Assembly (NCBI GenBank): GCA_946902875.1
Contig: OX336355.1
Coordinates: forward strand, 8,639,347 to 8,703,346
Direction of reading: 5' to 3'
DNA from: Nematopogon swammerdamellus
Lineage: Eukaryota > Arthropoda > Insecta > Lepidoptera > Adelidae
Length of the DNA: 64,000 bases
This document shows positions 44,120 through 55,641 of this stretch, one piece after another. Within the stretch, counting starts at the first letter, position 1. Every line of letters starts with the position of its first letter. The position numbers were made by a program, and so were the translations under genes. Under the pieces are notes generated by a model. The model was not told where the DNA came from and ran no database searches. It was given only the letters and a program-made list of their open reading frames with translations.

Positions 44120-44135
44120 CGGGGGGGGGGGGGGG
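44120..44135. repeat. Poly(G) run
   Basis: A run of about 16 G, followed by CGCACGCCCCCTGCGCCCCC. It lies within a segment containing GTATCCGCCACTG, a phrase common in dispersed insect repeats. Confidence 0.9.
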
Positions 44136-44449
44136 CGCACGCCCCCTGCGCCCCCTACCTGTATCCGCCACTGCCCCTATAACTAATATTAAATATTCAT
44201 TTAGAAATTGAGAATTCGTTGAACAAACATACACAGACTAATGTCTGTGATTGAATGTGTTCAACATTAGTGCAGCTGTGAAAACGTTCGGTCGGAAGGG
44301 CTGTTAACTTCGCAATCTGCTGGCGGTCCGCCAGTCGGCGGGCGGGGACCGGGGCGGGGGGACTCAGTCTGCGCAGACTGTGCAGTGGCGAAGCTTGTAA
44401 AGACAGAACGAATTTGTATTTATATTAACAACAGATAACAATCGTCAGC

Positions 44450-44925
44450 CGACGAGACGACGACCGTTGGAGTAGCCGTGTCCTATACTGGCGGCCGTGG
44501 ACAGGAAAGACAAATCGTCAGGTGGGACAAAGACATTAAGTACTGTGTGAGGCCGGAACTTAAAAAGAATAGCCCCACTGCGTCTCTCCTCGTGCATGTG
44601 TAAAAGGCGACTGAGGGATAAGGACGAGATGCCGTGCCGTGCAACAGGTTAAAAGGTCACCTCTCACCTTCGCACGGTCCTTCCACCGGGTCATGCAGCA
44701 GGTGGGTCTCTGCGCCTTACTCGCTGCTTGATAGTTATCTTGTCCGAATAATTTGCTAAACGTGGTGGTCGATGTTGTGTTGAAATTTGCAAGAGTTCTT
44801 GCAGCACAACACCGATTACTCTGCTTACCCTGATTGTCGGGATACAGCGTGTGTGGAGGCAATCAGTGGTTCTGTACCGCTGATGGCCGAGAGAACTGGA
44901 GAAGAGGCGTGTGTTCAACAGTGCA
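44450..44925 (+). pseudogene. LINE ORF C-terminal fragment split by a family A insertion
   Basis: The part before 44546 reads RRDDDRWSSRVLYWRPWTGK, and the part after 44855 resumes GGNQWFCTADGRENWRRG. These are the two halves of the DRWSxRVL…GRQP…W…GxQWxRTAxxRxxW C-terminal region of a lepidopteran LINE. The same region is on the minus strand at 44995-45425, giving two LINE ends tail to tail. Confidence 0.75.
44546..44855 (+). repeat. Family A repeat inserted in a LINE fragment
   Basis: It starts TACTGTGTGAGGCCGGAACT and ends GATTGTCGGGATACAGCGTG. It matches 4701-5025 along its length. The LINE frame is interrupted exactly by this element, which proves that family A is mobile or was so. Confidence 0.85.
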
Positions 44926-44994
44926 CACTTAAACGCTGACTAATAGATATAAATATGTCTGTTTATTTGAAAAATTTGCTTTTACCCGTAGCTT

Positions 44995-45425
44995 CAATCA
45001 GTTAGACAGCGTGTATGTGTACTGCTGGACATACGCCTCTCAAATTTTCCTCCAGTCCTCCCGGCCTTAAGCTGTACGGAACCACTGCTTTCCGCCGACA
45101 TACTTGATGACGTCGTCCCACCTGGCGGGCTGTCTCCCCACACTCCGTTTTCCTGTCCACGACCAGCCGCGTAAGACACGGTTACTCCAACGGTCTTCGT
45201 CTCTTCGGCTGATGCGCAAAGCCCTGCCACTTGAGCTTAGCCAGCAGGTGTCTAATATCGAATACTTTGGTGCGTCGTCGGCGGATTGCCTGTATCACGT
45301 AGCGATATTCCCAGCATAGCTCGCTCCTTTGCTCGCTGGGCAACTTTCAACCTAGCGACCGTCAGAGTTTACGTTTCACACCCGTACATCATACATAACC
45401 GTGAGGACGCACTGGTCATATATAC
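44995..45425 (-). pseudogene. LINE ORF C-terminal fragment, minus strand
   Basis: Read on the minus strand, pieces in the expected order include LRISRRDDRWSNRVL, WTGKRSVGRQPARWDDVIKY and GGKQWF. This is the same LINE as 44450-44925. Frame changes near the end make it non-functional. Confidence 0.75.
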
Positions 45426-45802
45426 GGGTGTTTAAATTTTGCGTAGGGTCAGACCTGAGCTTCGCTCTCGTGAAATTCGCTTTAATGCAGCCGCAAGCAG
45501 CACACAGGCGGAGCGGCTGAGAAGTCTACATAGCCCCTCACCACTGCTCCCACTCTTCATACATACTGCTCCGACGCCGCGCACAGTATGCAATAGGGTT
45601 GCTATTGTTTTTGCAAAGCGACTGCGGCATTGTGCGCTCTACGGAACCCTCTGGTAATTAATTTACATTACCTGCCGCTTGCTGCCTACATTAGCTTCCC
45701 AGATACTGTCTCGCCTTGCGGTTTAGAATAACGGAGAATGTGACGAACGTCTTGATGGCGAAGAATTCAAAAGCACAGACGGGCAACTCGTCGAATAGGT
45801 GA

Positions 45803-45960
45803 AATATTGTTTTAACATTGAAAATGTTTTTTCGATCGCTTCAGTATAGCCCCCCATTTTCGCTAGAGTGTGAAATGGTCCTGGTGTCGCGGGTTTTGGG
45901 GCTACGCGAGTGGTTGAGGGCTCAAAGACGCGTATCGGGTAGGGTTACAAGTTGGTGACT
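45803..45960 (-). repeat. Dispersed segment present inverted at 25385-25437
   Basis: ACATTGAAAATG and TCGATCGCTTCAGTATAG are the reverse complement of 25385-25430. No other copy was seen. Confidence 0.55.
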
Positions 45961-46145
45961 TTTTTTTTACGAAATAGTAAAAAAAAATTATAAAATTAAA
46001 AAATGTGAAAAATTCAATTTTTTTTTCTTACATCTCTTATATCTCAAAAACTAAATGTGATATCGAAAAATTTTAAAAACCCTGTTTAGATTTGGACTTT
46101 GGGCTACATTTAAAAAAAAGCATTCGTCTATAGGTTAGGCTGTAG

Positions 46146-46282
46146 GTTTTTTTTATGGAAACTGACACGGTTGGCTGCATCACCTACTACATCCCTGATG
46201 TGAGCCCATAACACTTTGGTGAACTAGGTGCCATGTCAGTGCTTCCATTCGCTCGTACCGGCTACACTGAACTGGACGGAAA
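46146..46282 (-). mobile_element. Truncated 5S-derived SINE, minus strand
   Basis: TTATGGAAACTGACACGGTT, CACTTTGGTGAACTAGGTGC and CCGGCTACACTGAACTGGAC identify the family C 3' half. Confidence 0.83.
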
Positions 46283-46657
46283 TATCCTGGATATAAATAT
46301 GGACGGTGGATCTACACGTGTTTCGAGCCATTATAGATGCAAATTTTGTGCATGTAGATTTTAGAATTTTATTTGAAGCCGAGCTTTTTAACGCATTTTT
46401 GGGATCGGAACTTAATTCAGAAAAAGTGAAACGTCACGAAAGTACGAACGGCTGCGCTGCCCAGCGCCACATATTAGTCTTTTGAATTCGATCCATTGTA
46501 TACATTGAAAATAATATCGTGTTGATGGAGCTATCCCGAACGAGATTAAATCAATAATTTCATTACAAAATTTCTTACGAGTACGTTTTGTATTTAATAC
46601 AAAACGTACTCGTAAGAATATTATATTGAGAGTGGATATACATTTTGAGCGTATATA

Positions 46658-46900
46658 TGTTCCCTTGCCCTATACTAGGTGGCAGGCTCAAGTTGTAGCC
46701 GACTGGGTTGGTACCACCGTACTGGATGTAAGATGGCCGCATAGCAACCTCGGTTGTGTTCTCCTCTAGTCCAGTATAGCCTACAATCCAGGGAAGTCTC
46801 CGGTATGGCACCTACCTTCTCGGAGGTGATATTGGCTGGTCGGAGCATGTGCTTTGGCCCCTCTGACTCAGCCAACCATACCGGAATACATTAAAAAAAA
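46658..46900 (+). mobile_element. tRNA-derived SINE, 5'-truncated
   Basis: It begins at GTTCCCTTGCCCTATACTAG, without the tRNA-like head, and ends with ATACCGGAATACATTAAAAA. The body matches 14693-15092. Confidence 0.87.
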
Positions 46901-47087
46901 TGTGACGACATCATTTCCATCCGTTTATATTCTTTGCTGGGTAGTCTTAAGGGACTGGGGATAAATTGAGTTTGGGCGAAAATCATCTGTGTTATAGAAA
47001 ATCCCCGCAGTGCGCGCTGCGCTTCGTTAATAACTCCGCTCGCGCTATTGTCGGGGCTTGAGCGAACGTTTTTGAATTATGCTTAGG

Positions 47088-47256
47088 TGACTGAGTCCGA
47101 GAAGCCAGAGCACATGCTCATACCAGTCAATATCGCATCCGAAAAGGTGCCATACAGGAGATTTGCATTTGGATTGCTGGCCGTACTCGACCAGAGGAGA
47201 GCACGGCACGGCTATGACGCCATCTTTTATTCATTACGGTGGTACTAATCTAGGTG
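47088..47256 (-). mobile_element. Degenerate tRNA-derived SINE tail, minus strand
   Basis: GAGCACATGCTCATACCAGT and AATATCGCATCCGAAAAGGT are the diverged reverse complement of the family B 3' end. It is an old copy. Confidence 0.6.
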
Positions 47257-47930
47257 CTTTTTCTGCTCAACTCCCATCAGAAAATCTGTTCTTCATATAA
47301 TCATCGCAAGATATGATAAAACTATTTTTTAAGGAATCTAACAAAGTTAATGCTCGGCGGTACTATTTATCTGTTTATCCTGAATCCTGATTGATGTTTC
47401 TCGTAAGCCGCTTTGAGTTTAATGTTTAAAACATGGCTTTCACATAGTGCTTCTCAAAAAGTAGCCTAAAACGCCATTGGATCAATTTGATTCGATACAA
47501 AAAATTATAATAAATAAATAAATCTCAAAGTATGCTCTCGAAAATTCGGAAACCCAAGTTTCCGTGCCGTTTATCATGTTATAGTCATGTAATTTTATAT
47601 AATATATAAAAATACAATACTCCTTTCCGTCAAAGTAGGTATTATTTCTTTTATTAAATATTACATCTACAATTAAATATTTATTGGTTCTGCACTTACC
47701 AAACTCAGAGGTTTACGAAGAGAAAAAGCGATGGTTGTTGGTATTGCTGCGCCTTAACTTCTTTAGGTTTCTCTTAAAAAATGGTTTTCTGCCCTCGGCG
47801 TTGAGTGGATCTCGTTCGGATGTGAACGAGAATGACATTTTTGGCTGTTACCGTAGTTGGGGTGGCAAAATGTAGATTTTTAGTGAGTAGCTTCAGTACC
47901 GTGTAGGTTTTAGTGTGAGATTAGTGCTAG
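47257..47930. other. No recognised feature
   Basis: AT-rich sequence; the 63-codon frame at 47684 has no recognisable motif. Confidence 0.45.
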
Positions 47931-47933
47931 TGT

Positions 47934-48252
47934 ACCGTGTGGGGACGTTACTTAAAAAGAGTAGCCCCACTGGAATCACTCCCCGTGCATGCCGTAAAAG
48001 GTGACTAAGGGATAAGTACACGATGCCGTGCTAAAGGGCGACAGGGTAGCCGCTTCTCACCTTGGCACGGTCCTTCCACCGAGTCATGCAGCAGGTGAGT
48101 CTTCGTGCCTTACTTGCTGCTTGATATAACCTTGTCCGAATACTTTGCTAAACGTGGTAGTCAGTCGGTGTTGTGCTGTAATTTACAAGAGTACTTGCTG
48201 CACAACACCGAATACTCTGCTAACCCCGATTGTCGGGATACTGGTGTGGTAT
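47934..48252 (+). repeat. Family A repeat, near full length
   Basis: ACCGTGTGGGGACGTTACTT to TTGTCGGGATACTGGTGTGG, collinear with 4701-5025. Confidence 0.85.
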
Positions 48253-48755
48253 GTAGTAAGAGAATAGTGCTGGTTCTCAGAATATATTTTTATAATCACA
48301 ATTCTGAAAAAAAAAAAAAATTAATGAGTAATTACAATACGTAACACTACGAAAAGTAAAATTAACATCGTGGCATCTAACATCATACTCGTATGAAAGA
48401 TATGAAAATGAAACCGTGCAAAAATTTTATTTTAGTTACAAAAACATGTCAAGTTAAATTCGAAACGGCGAGATCAGTAAAATTTTCATTTATTTTATAT
48501 CGTTCGATCTCTGATTACCCTTGCCGTTCAGTTATGCATTAACAAGTGGGGAATGATTATCATATTTCATCTCTGTTTAAAATATAATTTTGATAAAATT
48601 GGTATTCGTGTTAACGAGTAAACATTTCATCGAAAATTATTACAAACACAGATCAAAGTTAAGTTTATATGCGGGCGAAACTAGGAGAAACAGAACTGAC
48701 TATCAAGATTCTGCGAGTGATGCATCTGCACAGAAGACAAACCTGGACATTTTTT
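48253..48755. other. No recognised feature
   Basis: AT-rich spacer; nothing supported. Confidence 0.45.
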
Positions 48756-48758
48756 TTA

Positions 48759-48960
48759 ACTAAGCGCGACATATGGCGCCTAGCCACCCATAAGGTGTCT
48801 AGCGACACCCATGGACATTCGGTCGCATGCGGGGGCTGCGAATGCCATGCCAGCCTGACAGGTGCATTCACGCCTCTCTTGAAGGACCCGAGACTGTACT
48901 TAGGGGGAAATATGTGGGCAGGGAGATCGATCCTGAGTTTACATGAAGTCTAAAAGGAAC
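48759..48960 (+). repeat. Family D repeat
   Basis: GCGCGACATATGGCGCCTAG, CCACCCATAAGGTGTCTAGC, TGCCAGCCTGACAGGTGC and TCTCTTGAAGGACCCGAGAC are shared with 15490-15850 and 57721-57890. This copy shows the 5' start best (a poly(T) followed by AACTAAGCGCGACATATGG). Confidence 0.75.
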
Positions 48961-49032
48961 TGGACTGGTCTCGGGGCAACAAATCGAGACTGAAAAAAAA
49001 GCTCGTGGTTTACAAAGGCATATTCAATCTCA

Positions 49033-49359
49033 GTCAGCCTCGGTAGCTCAGTGGTGCGGTCGGACGCTGAGCGCGGTCAGTACTTGGATGGGTGACCGCT
49101 CGACCGTTTTGGAGGCTGACCGTGGTTCGGATTCCACGTAAAACTGTAGGTCCCTTCCCTCCTTAACTTACTAGCACCGCACTGAATGAAACGTTGGTCG
49201 AAACGGCTATGTAAATAGTTCGTGTTTTCCGTCCAGTTCAGCGTAGCCGATATGAAATGAAGGGAAGCACTGACATGGCATCTAGTTCACCCGGTGTTAT
49301 GGGCTGACATCACGGATGTAGTAGGTGATGTAGCCAACCGTGTCAGTTTCCATAAAAAA
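49033..49359 (+). mobile_element. 5S rRNA-derived SINE with deletions
   Basis: The 5S C box is complete (CAGTACTTGGATGGGTGACC), but the TTAAGCA A-box region and a part of the body (GTAGGGTTTAACCC) are deleted. The tail is intact to CAGTTTCCATAAAAAAA. Confidence 0.88.
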
Positions 49360-49364
49360 ATATA

Positions 49365-49831
49365 TACGGTGTGTTCCCGGACTGGTCTTGTGCCTTTAAG
49401 GAGGCTATTCTACGCCTTGTAACTAAAGCACTGGTGAAATAATTTTTTAAATATGTGCTTTGATTAAAATTTTAGGATTTCCAAACTACATAAATGCGTA
49501 CTACAATGAGTGGGTGCCTTTAGCGGCGTGGAGTGGCGCGGGCGGTACGTGGGCGGAGAAGTCGGTGGCGGCGCGGAGCGGCGGGGCGCGGGCGGGGCGG
49601 GCTATCTGTTTGCGTTCACTCGCGTCACGTCCGTCCGTATTCCCGCTACCCGCTGCCCCGCGCCCCGCGCGCGATTAGAGCATTACAACATTACACCACA
49701 TTAATAACTTTAAAAATTTATATCTCCGCAACGGGCGTACCTAGAACCTTACTTCTTTTACTAATTATGTTTGTTACGAAGCGTAGAATAGCCCCCTTAA
49801 AGGAACTATACCTGTCCGGGGACACCCTGTA
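49365..49831. mobile_element. 467-bp TIR element with GC-rich core
   Basis: The 50-bp left end (TACGGTGTGTTCCCGGACTG … GGAGGCTATTCTACGC) is mirrored at the right (GCGTAGAATAGCCCCCTTAA … CCGGGGACACCCTGTA). TA sits at both ends. The core at 49515-49680 is made mostly of GGCGCGG/GGGCGGG repeats. It was inserted directly behind the SINE A-tail. A solitary end of the same type (TACAGGGTGTCCC) occurs near 58346. Confidence 0.88.
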
Positions 49832-50696
49832 AATATGAAGCCGGGTGTGGACCTACGGAATACGACTGCTGTAGTGCACAGCCAGTATCTGAAACATTCG
49901 GACGCTTCCAGGTCCAGGAGAAATTGCTTGCATTACATTTGCTTTTATTAAAAAAAAATATTTCTCTATGTCTGGCTATATTTTGTTACTTTGATACGCC
50001 TCATCTATAGTTCACCTCTGGATCCGTTTATGGTTGTGTAATTTTGCGCGGTGCCGGCATAGCGAATAGGGTTAAAACTGAAATTCACGCGAGCGAAGCG
50101 ATAATGAAAACTAGTTTAATATATCCGGGATGAGCTGAACATAATTATTCTGAGCCGAGGAGTACTATACGTTCAGTCGTTCAAGAGTTTACGAATAAAC
50201 AAATCTTTCGACAGACAGACACTATAGAGCAGAAACTGCAAAGGGGTCAGAAAGGATTTAAAAATTTTTGAAGAGCGGGCCTGCGAGCCTGAAGATTCCA
50301 TGAAATCCTCATAAAACGACTTCTTTGGGAATAACACACGAATATTCCTTGAAACTGACGCTTATATTAAACTGTTGAGGCATATAGTGTGGGTGTTGCT
50401 ATTACGTCAGTTCTTGATAAACCGACATATTCCTAGACACCCAGCCCAGTGGTGTGGAATGTCTATTTTTAGTAAAAGATAATATAAATTACGTCATCGA
50501 TTTCCTGTCTGTTAACTGAATGGGGGGGAATGCTCGATTTTCGAATATTTTCTTTAACAACTTTAAATCTATAAAAAAATATTATTATATTTCTTATAAC
50601 GAGTTGATTGTTTATATGTCAAAGGCCCCCCAAAATTTACCCTCTACTAAATCAAAATTAGTTTCCGGCAGTAGATAATGTACATCGAGATTTAGA

Positions 50697-50803
50697 TGAG
50701 ACAATTCGGTACAAATGAGACAATTGATAGAGCGTCGTCTCTGTCGCACAGAGACGTGCGAATTCGTGCGACAGTGACGGCGCTCTACAACCGGATTGTC
50801 TCT
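50697..50803. mobile_element. Short inverted-repeat element
   Basis: GAGACAATT…AGAGCGTCGTCTCTGTCGCAC on the left pairs with GTGCGACAGTGACGGCGCTCT…GATTGTCTC on the right, with a 16-bp loop. It is 107 bp, probably a small MITE. Confidence 0.7.
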
Positions 50804-50822
50804 TTCTAAAGCCCTAAAAAAG

Positions 50823-50918
50823 GTAGCCGGGAGTGGATGGATGAGAAGAGCGGAAGACCGCGTGTGGTGGCGTCCCTTGGGAGAGGCCTATGCCCAGCAG
50901 TGGACCGATACTGGCTGA
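50823..50918 (+). pseudogene. LINE ORF C-terminal end with TGATGATGATG tail
   Basis: A frame of 31 codons reads VAGSGWMRRAEDRVWWRPLG and GEAYAQQWTDTG, then stops. The W-M-R-x-A-x-D-R…LGEAYxQQWT ending followed by TGATGATGATG is the usual 3' end of a lepidopteran non-LTR element. It is heavily 5'-truncated. Confidence 0.85.
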
Positions 50919-50939
50919 TGATGATGACGAAAGCCCGAT

Positions 50940-51740
50940 GTCCATTAGTTATTGCCGGGTACTGTACATGTGTGCTCCAGGTCTAGCTCAGATCCGGTTC
51001 TAGCAATGATACTTGTCGACTCGCAGTGAATTTGGAATTCTCCTGAAATTACAGACGCCATGTTATTACTATTTACGTTCTGAAGCGAGGAAGCCGGCTG
51101 CCATTAGCATGGAAAACCTTATGGAAATCAGCGCTACATCACGGCCATAAGGTCCGCTTTAAACCTGCGAAAGTTCCGTCGCGGCAGTACCGTCTTTGAA
51201 AAACTTTCGAGCTGCTATCGAGAGCCACGTGATTTTTAATTCGTCGTGGAATATGTAATGATATCGTCGCATGAGTTCTAAAATGGCACGTACCTACATA
51301 ATGAAAAAAAAAACCGTTTGTACGACGGATTTTCGCGACTCATGCGATTTTAAATTACGAATTAACGAACTGAGTTGTTTTTGCAAAGTTCTAAAACTAT
51401 TCAAAACAAATGCGCATATTTATTTTTATAGACAGCAGCCACGGGTGGCCTTGGCCAAAATTTTAATAGACACAGCCAATATCACCACTTCTCGCGAAAC
51501 CGCGCTCAGGGAGGTGCCATGCCAGCTACATATAAGGAGGACAGAAAGGTCGTCGTTTAATTAATTAACACACCTATCGAGATTGATACTCTCTTAAGAT
51601 ATTGTCGCAACGACACTTTTACGATGAAGTTTCATAAATGTAAAATTAGTTTAACTCGGAGGGTAAACTGCATACTGTTACTACACAAGTTTATACAAAA
51701 TTATTACTGAGCGTGTTCTGTTGTGCATAAATTAATTTAT
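50940..51740. other. No recognised feature
   Basis: The stretch holds only small frames (for example 51271-51564) without motif or splice support. Confidence 0.45.
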
Positions 51741-51743
51741 AAA

Positions 51744-52117
51744 AAACCGGCCAAGTGCGAGTCGAACTCGCGCACCGAGGGTTCCGTATCGCCATGTCAG
51801 CGTCAGCGCCACTTACGTCATCTATGGCGTGTTTATGAAATGTTTCATATCATGATTAGTTAAAATGCTTCATACTCCTTTCGGTAGATGGCGCGCGTGC
51901 ATACACTTTTTAGTTTCTTCTATGGGAACCCCCGCAAATTTTTTATTTTTTATTATTTTTCTTATTTCTTGTTATATCGGCCATAATAACACATGTTCTG
52001 TGAAAATTTCAACGGGCTACCTATTAAATTTCAAGAGATACAGCCCACGGACGGAAAGACAGACATACAGCGTAGGCTTAGTAATAGAGTCCCGTGCCGG
52101 ATACGGAACCCTAAAAA
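51744..52117. repeat. AGGGTTCCGTA family, long copy with both ends
   Basis: It begins AAACCGGCCAAGTGCGAGTC, with GCACCGAGGGTTCCGTATCG, and ends with ATACGGAACCCTAAAAAGG, so the AGGGTTCCGTAT motif is present at both sides in inverted orientation. In between, TGTGAAAATTTCAACGGGCT and ACAGCCCACGGACGG are the reverse of segments at 21420 and 63830. It is the only copy here that shows both ends. Confidence 0.82.
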
Positions 52118-52196
52118 GGGTGTCATACATAACTCCATAACACTGACTGGATGGATTTTTTTTGCGTAAATACATCCTGCCTAAACACCTTCTTAG

Positions 52197-52345
52197 TATA
52201 GTGCCCGGGACGGATCTCGGCGTGTCGTCGCCGCAGCGGGCGACCCGCCACGCGAATAAACTATACAAGTACGGTGCGGGTGCGAGGGAGAACACCGACG
52301 AACCGCTGCGGCGGCGACACGCCAAGATCCGCCCCGCGCATTATA
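52197..52345. mobile_element. 149-bp GC-rich MITE
   Basis: The left arm 52197-52239 (TATAGTGCCCGGGACGGATC … GCCGCAGCGG) and the right arm 52303-52345 (CCGCTGCGGCGGCGACACGC … GCGCATTATA) are inverted repeats of about 43 bp with few mismatches. TATA ends are present. Confidence 0.85.
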
Positions 52346-53680
52346 CACTCGGACAGCGCGCTAAGTTCCACCGAGTTGAAGCCATCCAGCCGCAACTGAG
52401 TTAGTCGATCGTGAGCCGTCGAAGGCGTCGCTACACTCGCAGCCCGCGCGCACCACCTGTCTCAAACTCCCCTTGACTCCTCCCGCTCGCTCCCGGCACC
52501 CTCTCTAGCACTCGGCTGTCCGCGTCGCGCCCCCCTCCTTACTTGCCTTAAATATCCCAGTTATTGCGACCTGATTTTGCTGAAACTTTCTTCGTAACGC
52601 ATGCTCTAGTAATATATTATCTCGATGGGTCGTATACAAGAGTTTTTCGTATTTTCTAAGAAATTATGTATTTTATCATACATATTTCTTTACAGTCTAA
52701 CACATTGCCACAAACTATTCTTGTTCGCCTGCGTGTACTTCTCCCACATCCCAAAGGTTAGTTAGAATAGAATGCCTCGCGGCATTAAGCTCGCCTGTTG
52801 TACATAATTTTTTAAATTGGTGTTCAATAAAGAATATATACACACATACATATTTCGTCACTCAATGAAGGACAATCGTTGTATGGATGCTAACACGTTG
52901 CTTATTGATGATTAAATACAATAAATATAATTTTGCATTAAGCTCACGTTCTGTACCGCAAAAAACAACAAATAATTCAAACGGAAAGGGTAAGTTTACA
53001 ACAACGTTGAGTAACGACCGCTTTAAAATGTATGTTTCCCCAAAAGCGTCAACAAATCTCAAAGTAAAATTGCCTGAAAACACTTTTATCTCCCACAAAA
53101 TCGTCATAGAGTATAAACAGGGTGTAGCGAGGACGAGCAGGGTTCTTAATTGCACGCACGGATTTAATTAGTGAGCCAGTTTGCTTAGTTGGGCCCACGA
53201 ATTTATTTTTCGGGGCTAATTTAATTTCTGAGGCCGTTTGTGGACGCGACAAAATGTTCCAAAGAAATTTACAAGAGGTGTTTATATTATTTACGGCCTT
53301 TTGCCCGTGGCTTCCTGTACTAGTAGGTTTGCCAGATCTTATGTGAGCTTTCCCGGGACACATCTACTACCTGCAGTCCTTCACTAATAAATAAGGTGGA
53401 AAAATGTATGACAATATTTTTCTGTTATAATTTTTGCGGCGAACTTTTAGAGCGTTTTTTGTTTTATAGCAAACAACTTTAGTAAGCAACACTACACTAA
53501 AATGAAAGTAGATCTTCCTTTACATTACTCATTCATATTTCTTGTGAGTTGCTAATATTTTGAGTACCTAATTTATCAGCATCTGGACTTCTGTTCGCCG
53601 GCTTCTTTGCGCGACGTCAAGTCGTACGTACAAATATATTTTTCTTCCTGGGAAAAATTGCACTCTCCGGGACAAAATGA
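52346..53680. other. No recognised feature
   Basis: A GC-rich part near 52380-52540 and AT-rich remainder. Overlapping ORFs near 52862-53363 on both strands lack recognisable motifs. Confidence 0.4.
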
Positions 53681-53686
53681 TCCGTC

Positions 53687-53815
53687 GCCCGGGACACGGG
53701 ACATTTGAGCCTAGCCCGGGACACGGGACATTTGAGCCTAGCACGGGACATTTGAGCCTAGCCCGGGACAATCCCGGAAAGCCCGGGACAATCCCGGAAA
53801 TCCCGGGCACCTGGA
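53687..53815 (+). repeat. CCCGGGACA minisatellite
   Basis: Two and a half units of a 27-bp repeat (CCCGGGACACGGGACATTTG…) are followed by two units of a 20-bp repeat (CCCGGGACAATCCCGGAAAG). The motif is rich in CCCGGG palindromes. Confidence 0.88.
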
Positions 53816-54099
53816 AACCCTATGTACGAGTCTCCGGCCCTCCGGCGAGCCGGCACGAAGATTGCGAGCACGCGTACAGTGCACATACGGCCCCTTCCAT
53901 ACGCGGAAGAATTCAAAAGTAGACCTGCCATTGACGCTCATTTCATACTTCGTTACCAACATCTCAAAGAGTACCTACGTAGTTGTTTTTAAGAGTGAGA
54001 AATGGACACCCACCACTCAAAGAAATATAGAAGAATATGGGAATCATCATACCATTCCACATACAAACTCATGACAACGCCATCTATCATCATCATCAG

Positions 54100-54980
54100 T
54101 CATGATCGCCATAGCAACATCACTTGACACCTTATACTTGTAAATATCTTTATTATAAACTTAGCACTGATCTATCACTATAATAATATCTGTTAACATT
54201 ATAAAACCATAAAATATTCATATTTTATTTAATGAGGTAGGTTATTTATTGGTATATTAACAGATTATAACTAACTTGTATTTATATACTAAAAATTTCG
54301 CTTCATTTAATTATAACATGAAATAAACTAAAAATAATATAAAATTATTACTAGTGAGCGCAGAATGAAATACAATTAATTATATTTACAAAAAGTCTTT
54401 CTGCGAGACATTATTTTTCTAGTTCAGAAGACTCGGTTATTGTACTGTACGATTTCATGTGATAATAAATATTTTTCATTTCATTTTTCATTCATGTTAA
54501 ATATGTTATATAAAAAAATATCAAAGCCAAATATTGGTATTATTAAAAAAATATTTATTCAGATTACATTATAATATAAAATACAAAATCTATTTATAAC
54601 GGGTAAAGTAGAAAACGTCTGAACTGATTTACATGCAGTTGCGGGAAGGGAAGGACTGACGAGCCTCTACTCTGCAAGGTGCGATGGGCTGATATCTTTC
54701 ATGGGTGTAGCTGCACTAGTAGGTGATGTATCCACTCTCCATATTACGGCAAATTCGTAAATTCCATATCCATATATATGATGAGGTCGTGGGAATTGCT
54801 ATTTCAGTATTTTCCAATTTATGTAATAGTAATAATTTATGTAGCTGAAATGATAGAAATGCTTTTCGACATAGCGAGAAATTTTCTCTCTACAAAATAT
54901 GAAAAATTATTTATTGGAGGTCGTGATTGGAAATGTATATTTTTAGTGAGTGTTGATTGGCGATATTTTTTTATATAATA
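54100..54980. other. Very AT-rich stretch, no recognised feature
   Basis: A low-complexity AT-rich region; nothing supported. Confidence 0.45.
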
Positions 54981-54989
54981 TGTTATCGG

Positions 54990-55640
54990 AAATGTATGCA
55001 ATCCGTCATTATATAGAATTCCTAGGAAATGTATATGTTACCGGCAAAGTATATAATTCAGTCATTGTATAGACTACCTAGTTATTCTATCTATACAATA
55101 CCGGGTCCGTCTAGTCAATGTATAAAATATTTTATCTGCTGTTAATCATTATACACTGTGCTGTGCCTAGGCAATCTATAGATTGCCTAGGCATATTATA
55201 GAATGCCATTAGGAGATCAGGTAAAGTATAAAATGACACAAATAAAACGCCTCATTTCCTAAACAGGAATCGGAAATGTGTTAAATTTACGTTAATTTAG
55301 ATTACTTTAGTTAATTTAGTTTTGGTGGCTTAAAAAAACGCATGTCGTTTTTGTTATGTTTCGTTTCGAACCAAGTGTTCACGAAAGGAGCCGCCTTGTC
55401 TTTCGAGTGTCGTATTCAGGTTAGGTTAGGTTAAACCAAATTTTAAACACTTTGCCGGCTGTTCATTCGGCATTCTATAGATTGCCTAGGCAAAGTATGA
55501 AATAAATGATTTTTCATACATTGCATAAACGTTTAAGCCATTATCCGGTATTCTATAGAATGCCTAGGTATTCTATAGAATACCGGATTATACAGATTGC
55601 CGGTGACATATATAATGCCTAGAATCGGCAGGAAATGTGT
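54990..55640. repeat. Cluster of small palindromes (ATTCTATAGAAT / GCCTAGGC)
   Basis: Palindromes such as ATTCTATAGAAT, ATCTATAGAT and TGCCTAGGCA recur in varying combinations at about 55165-55210, 55470-55500 and 55540-55620, sometimes directly abutting. Spacers include GGTTAGGTTAGGTT near 55420. It resembles an eroded satellite or nested MITE ends. Confidence 0.7.
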
Positions 55641-55641
55641 G

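Noticed and set aside
44994..45319. Separate small genes at 44994-45230 (-) and 45104-45319 (+)
   Set aside because: They are out-of-frame readings of the LINE fragment on the minus strand.
52862..53363. Overlapping 94-104-residue frames on both strands
   Set aside because: Open in both orientations, no recognisable motif, composition like the flanks.
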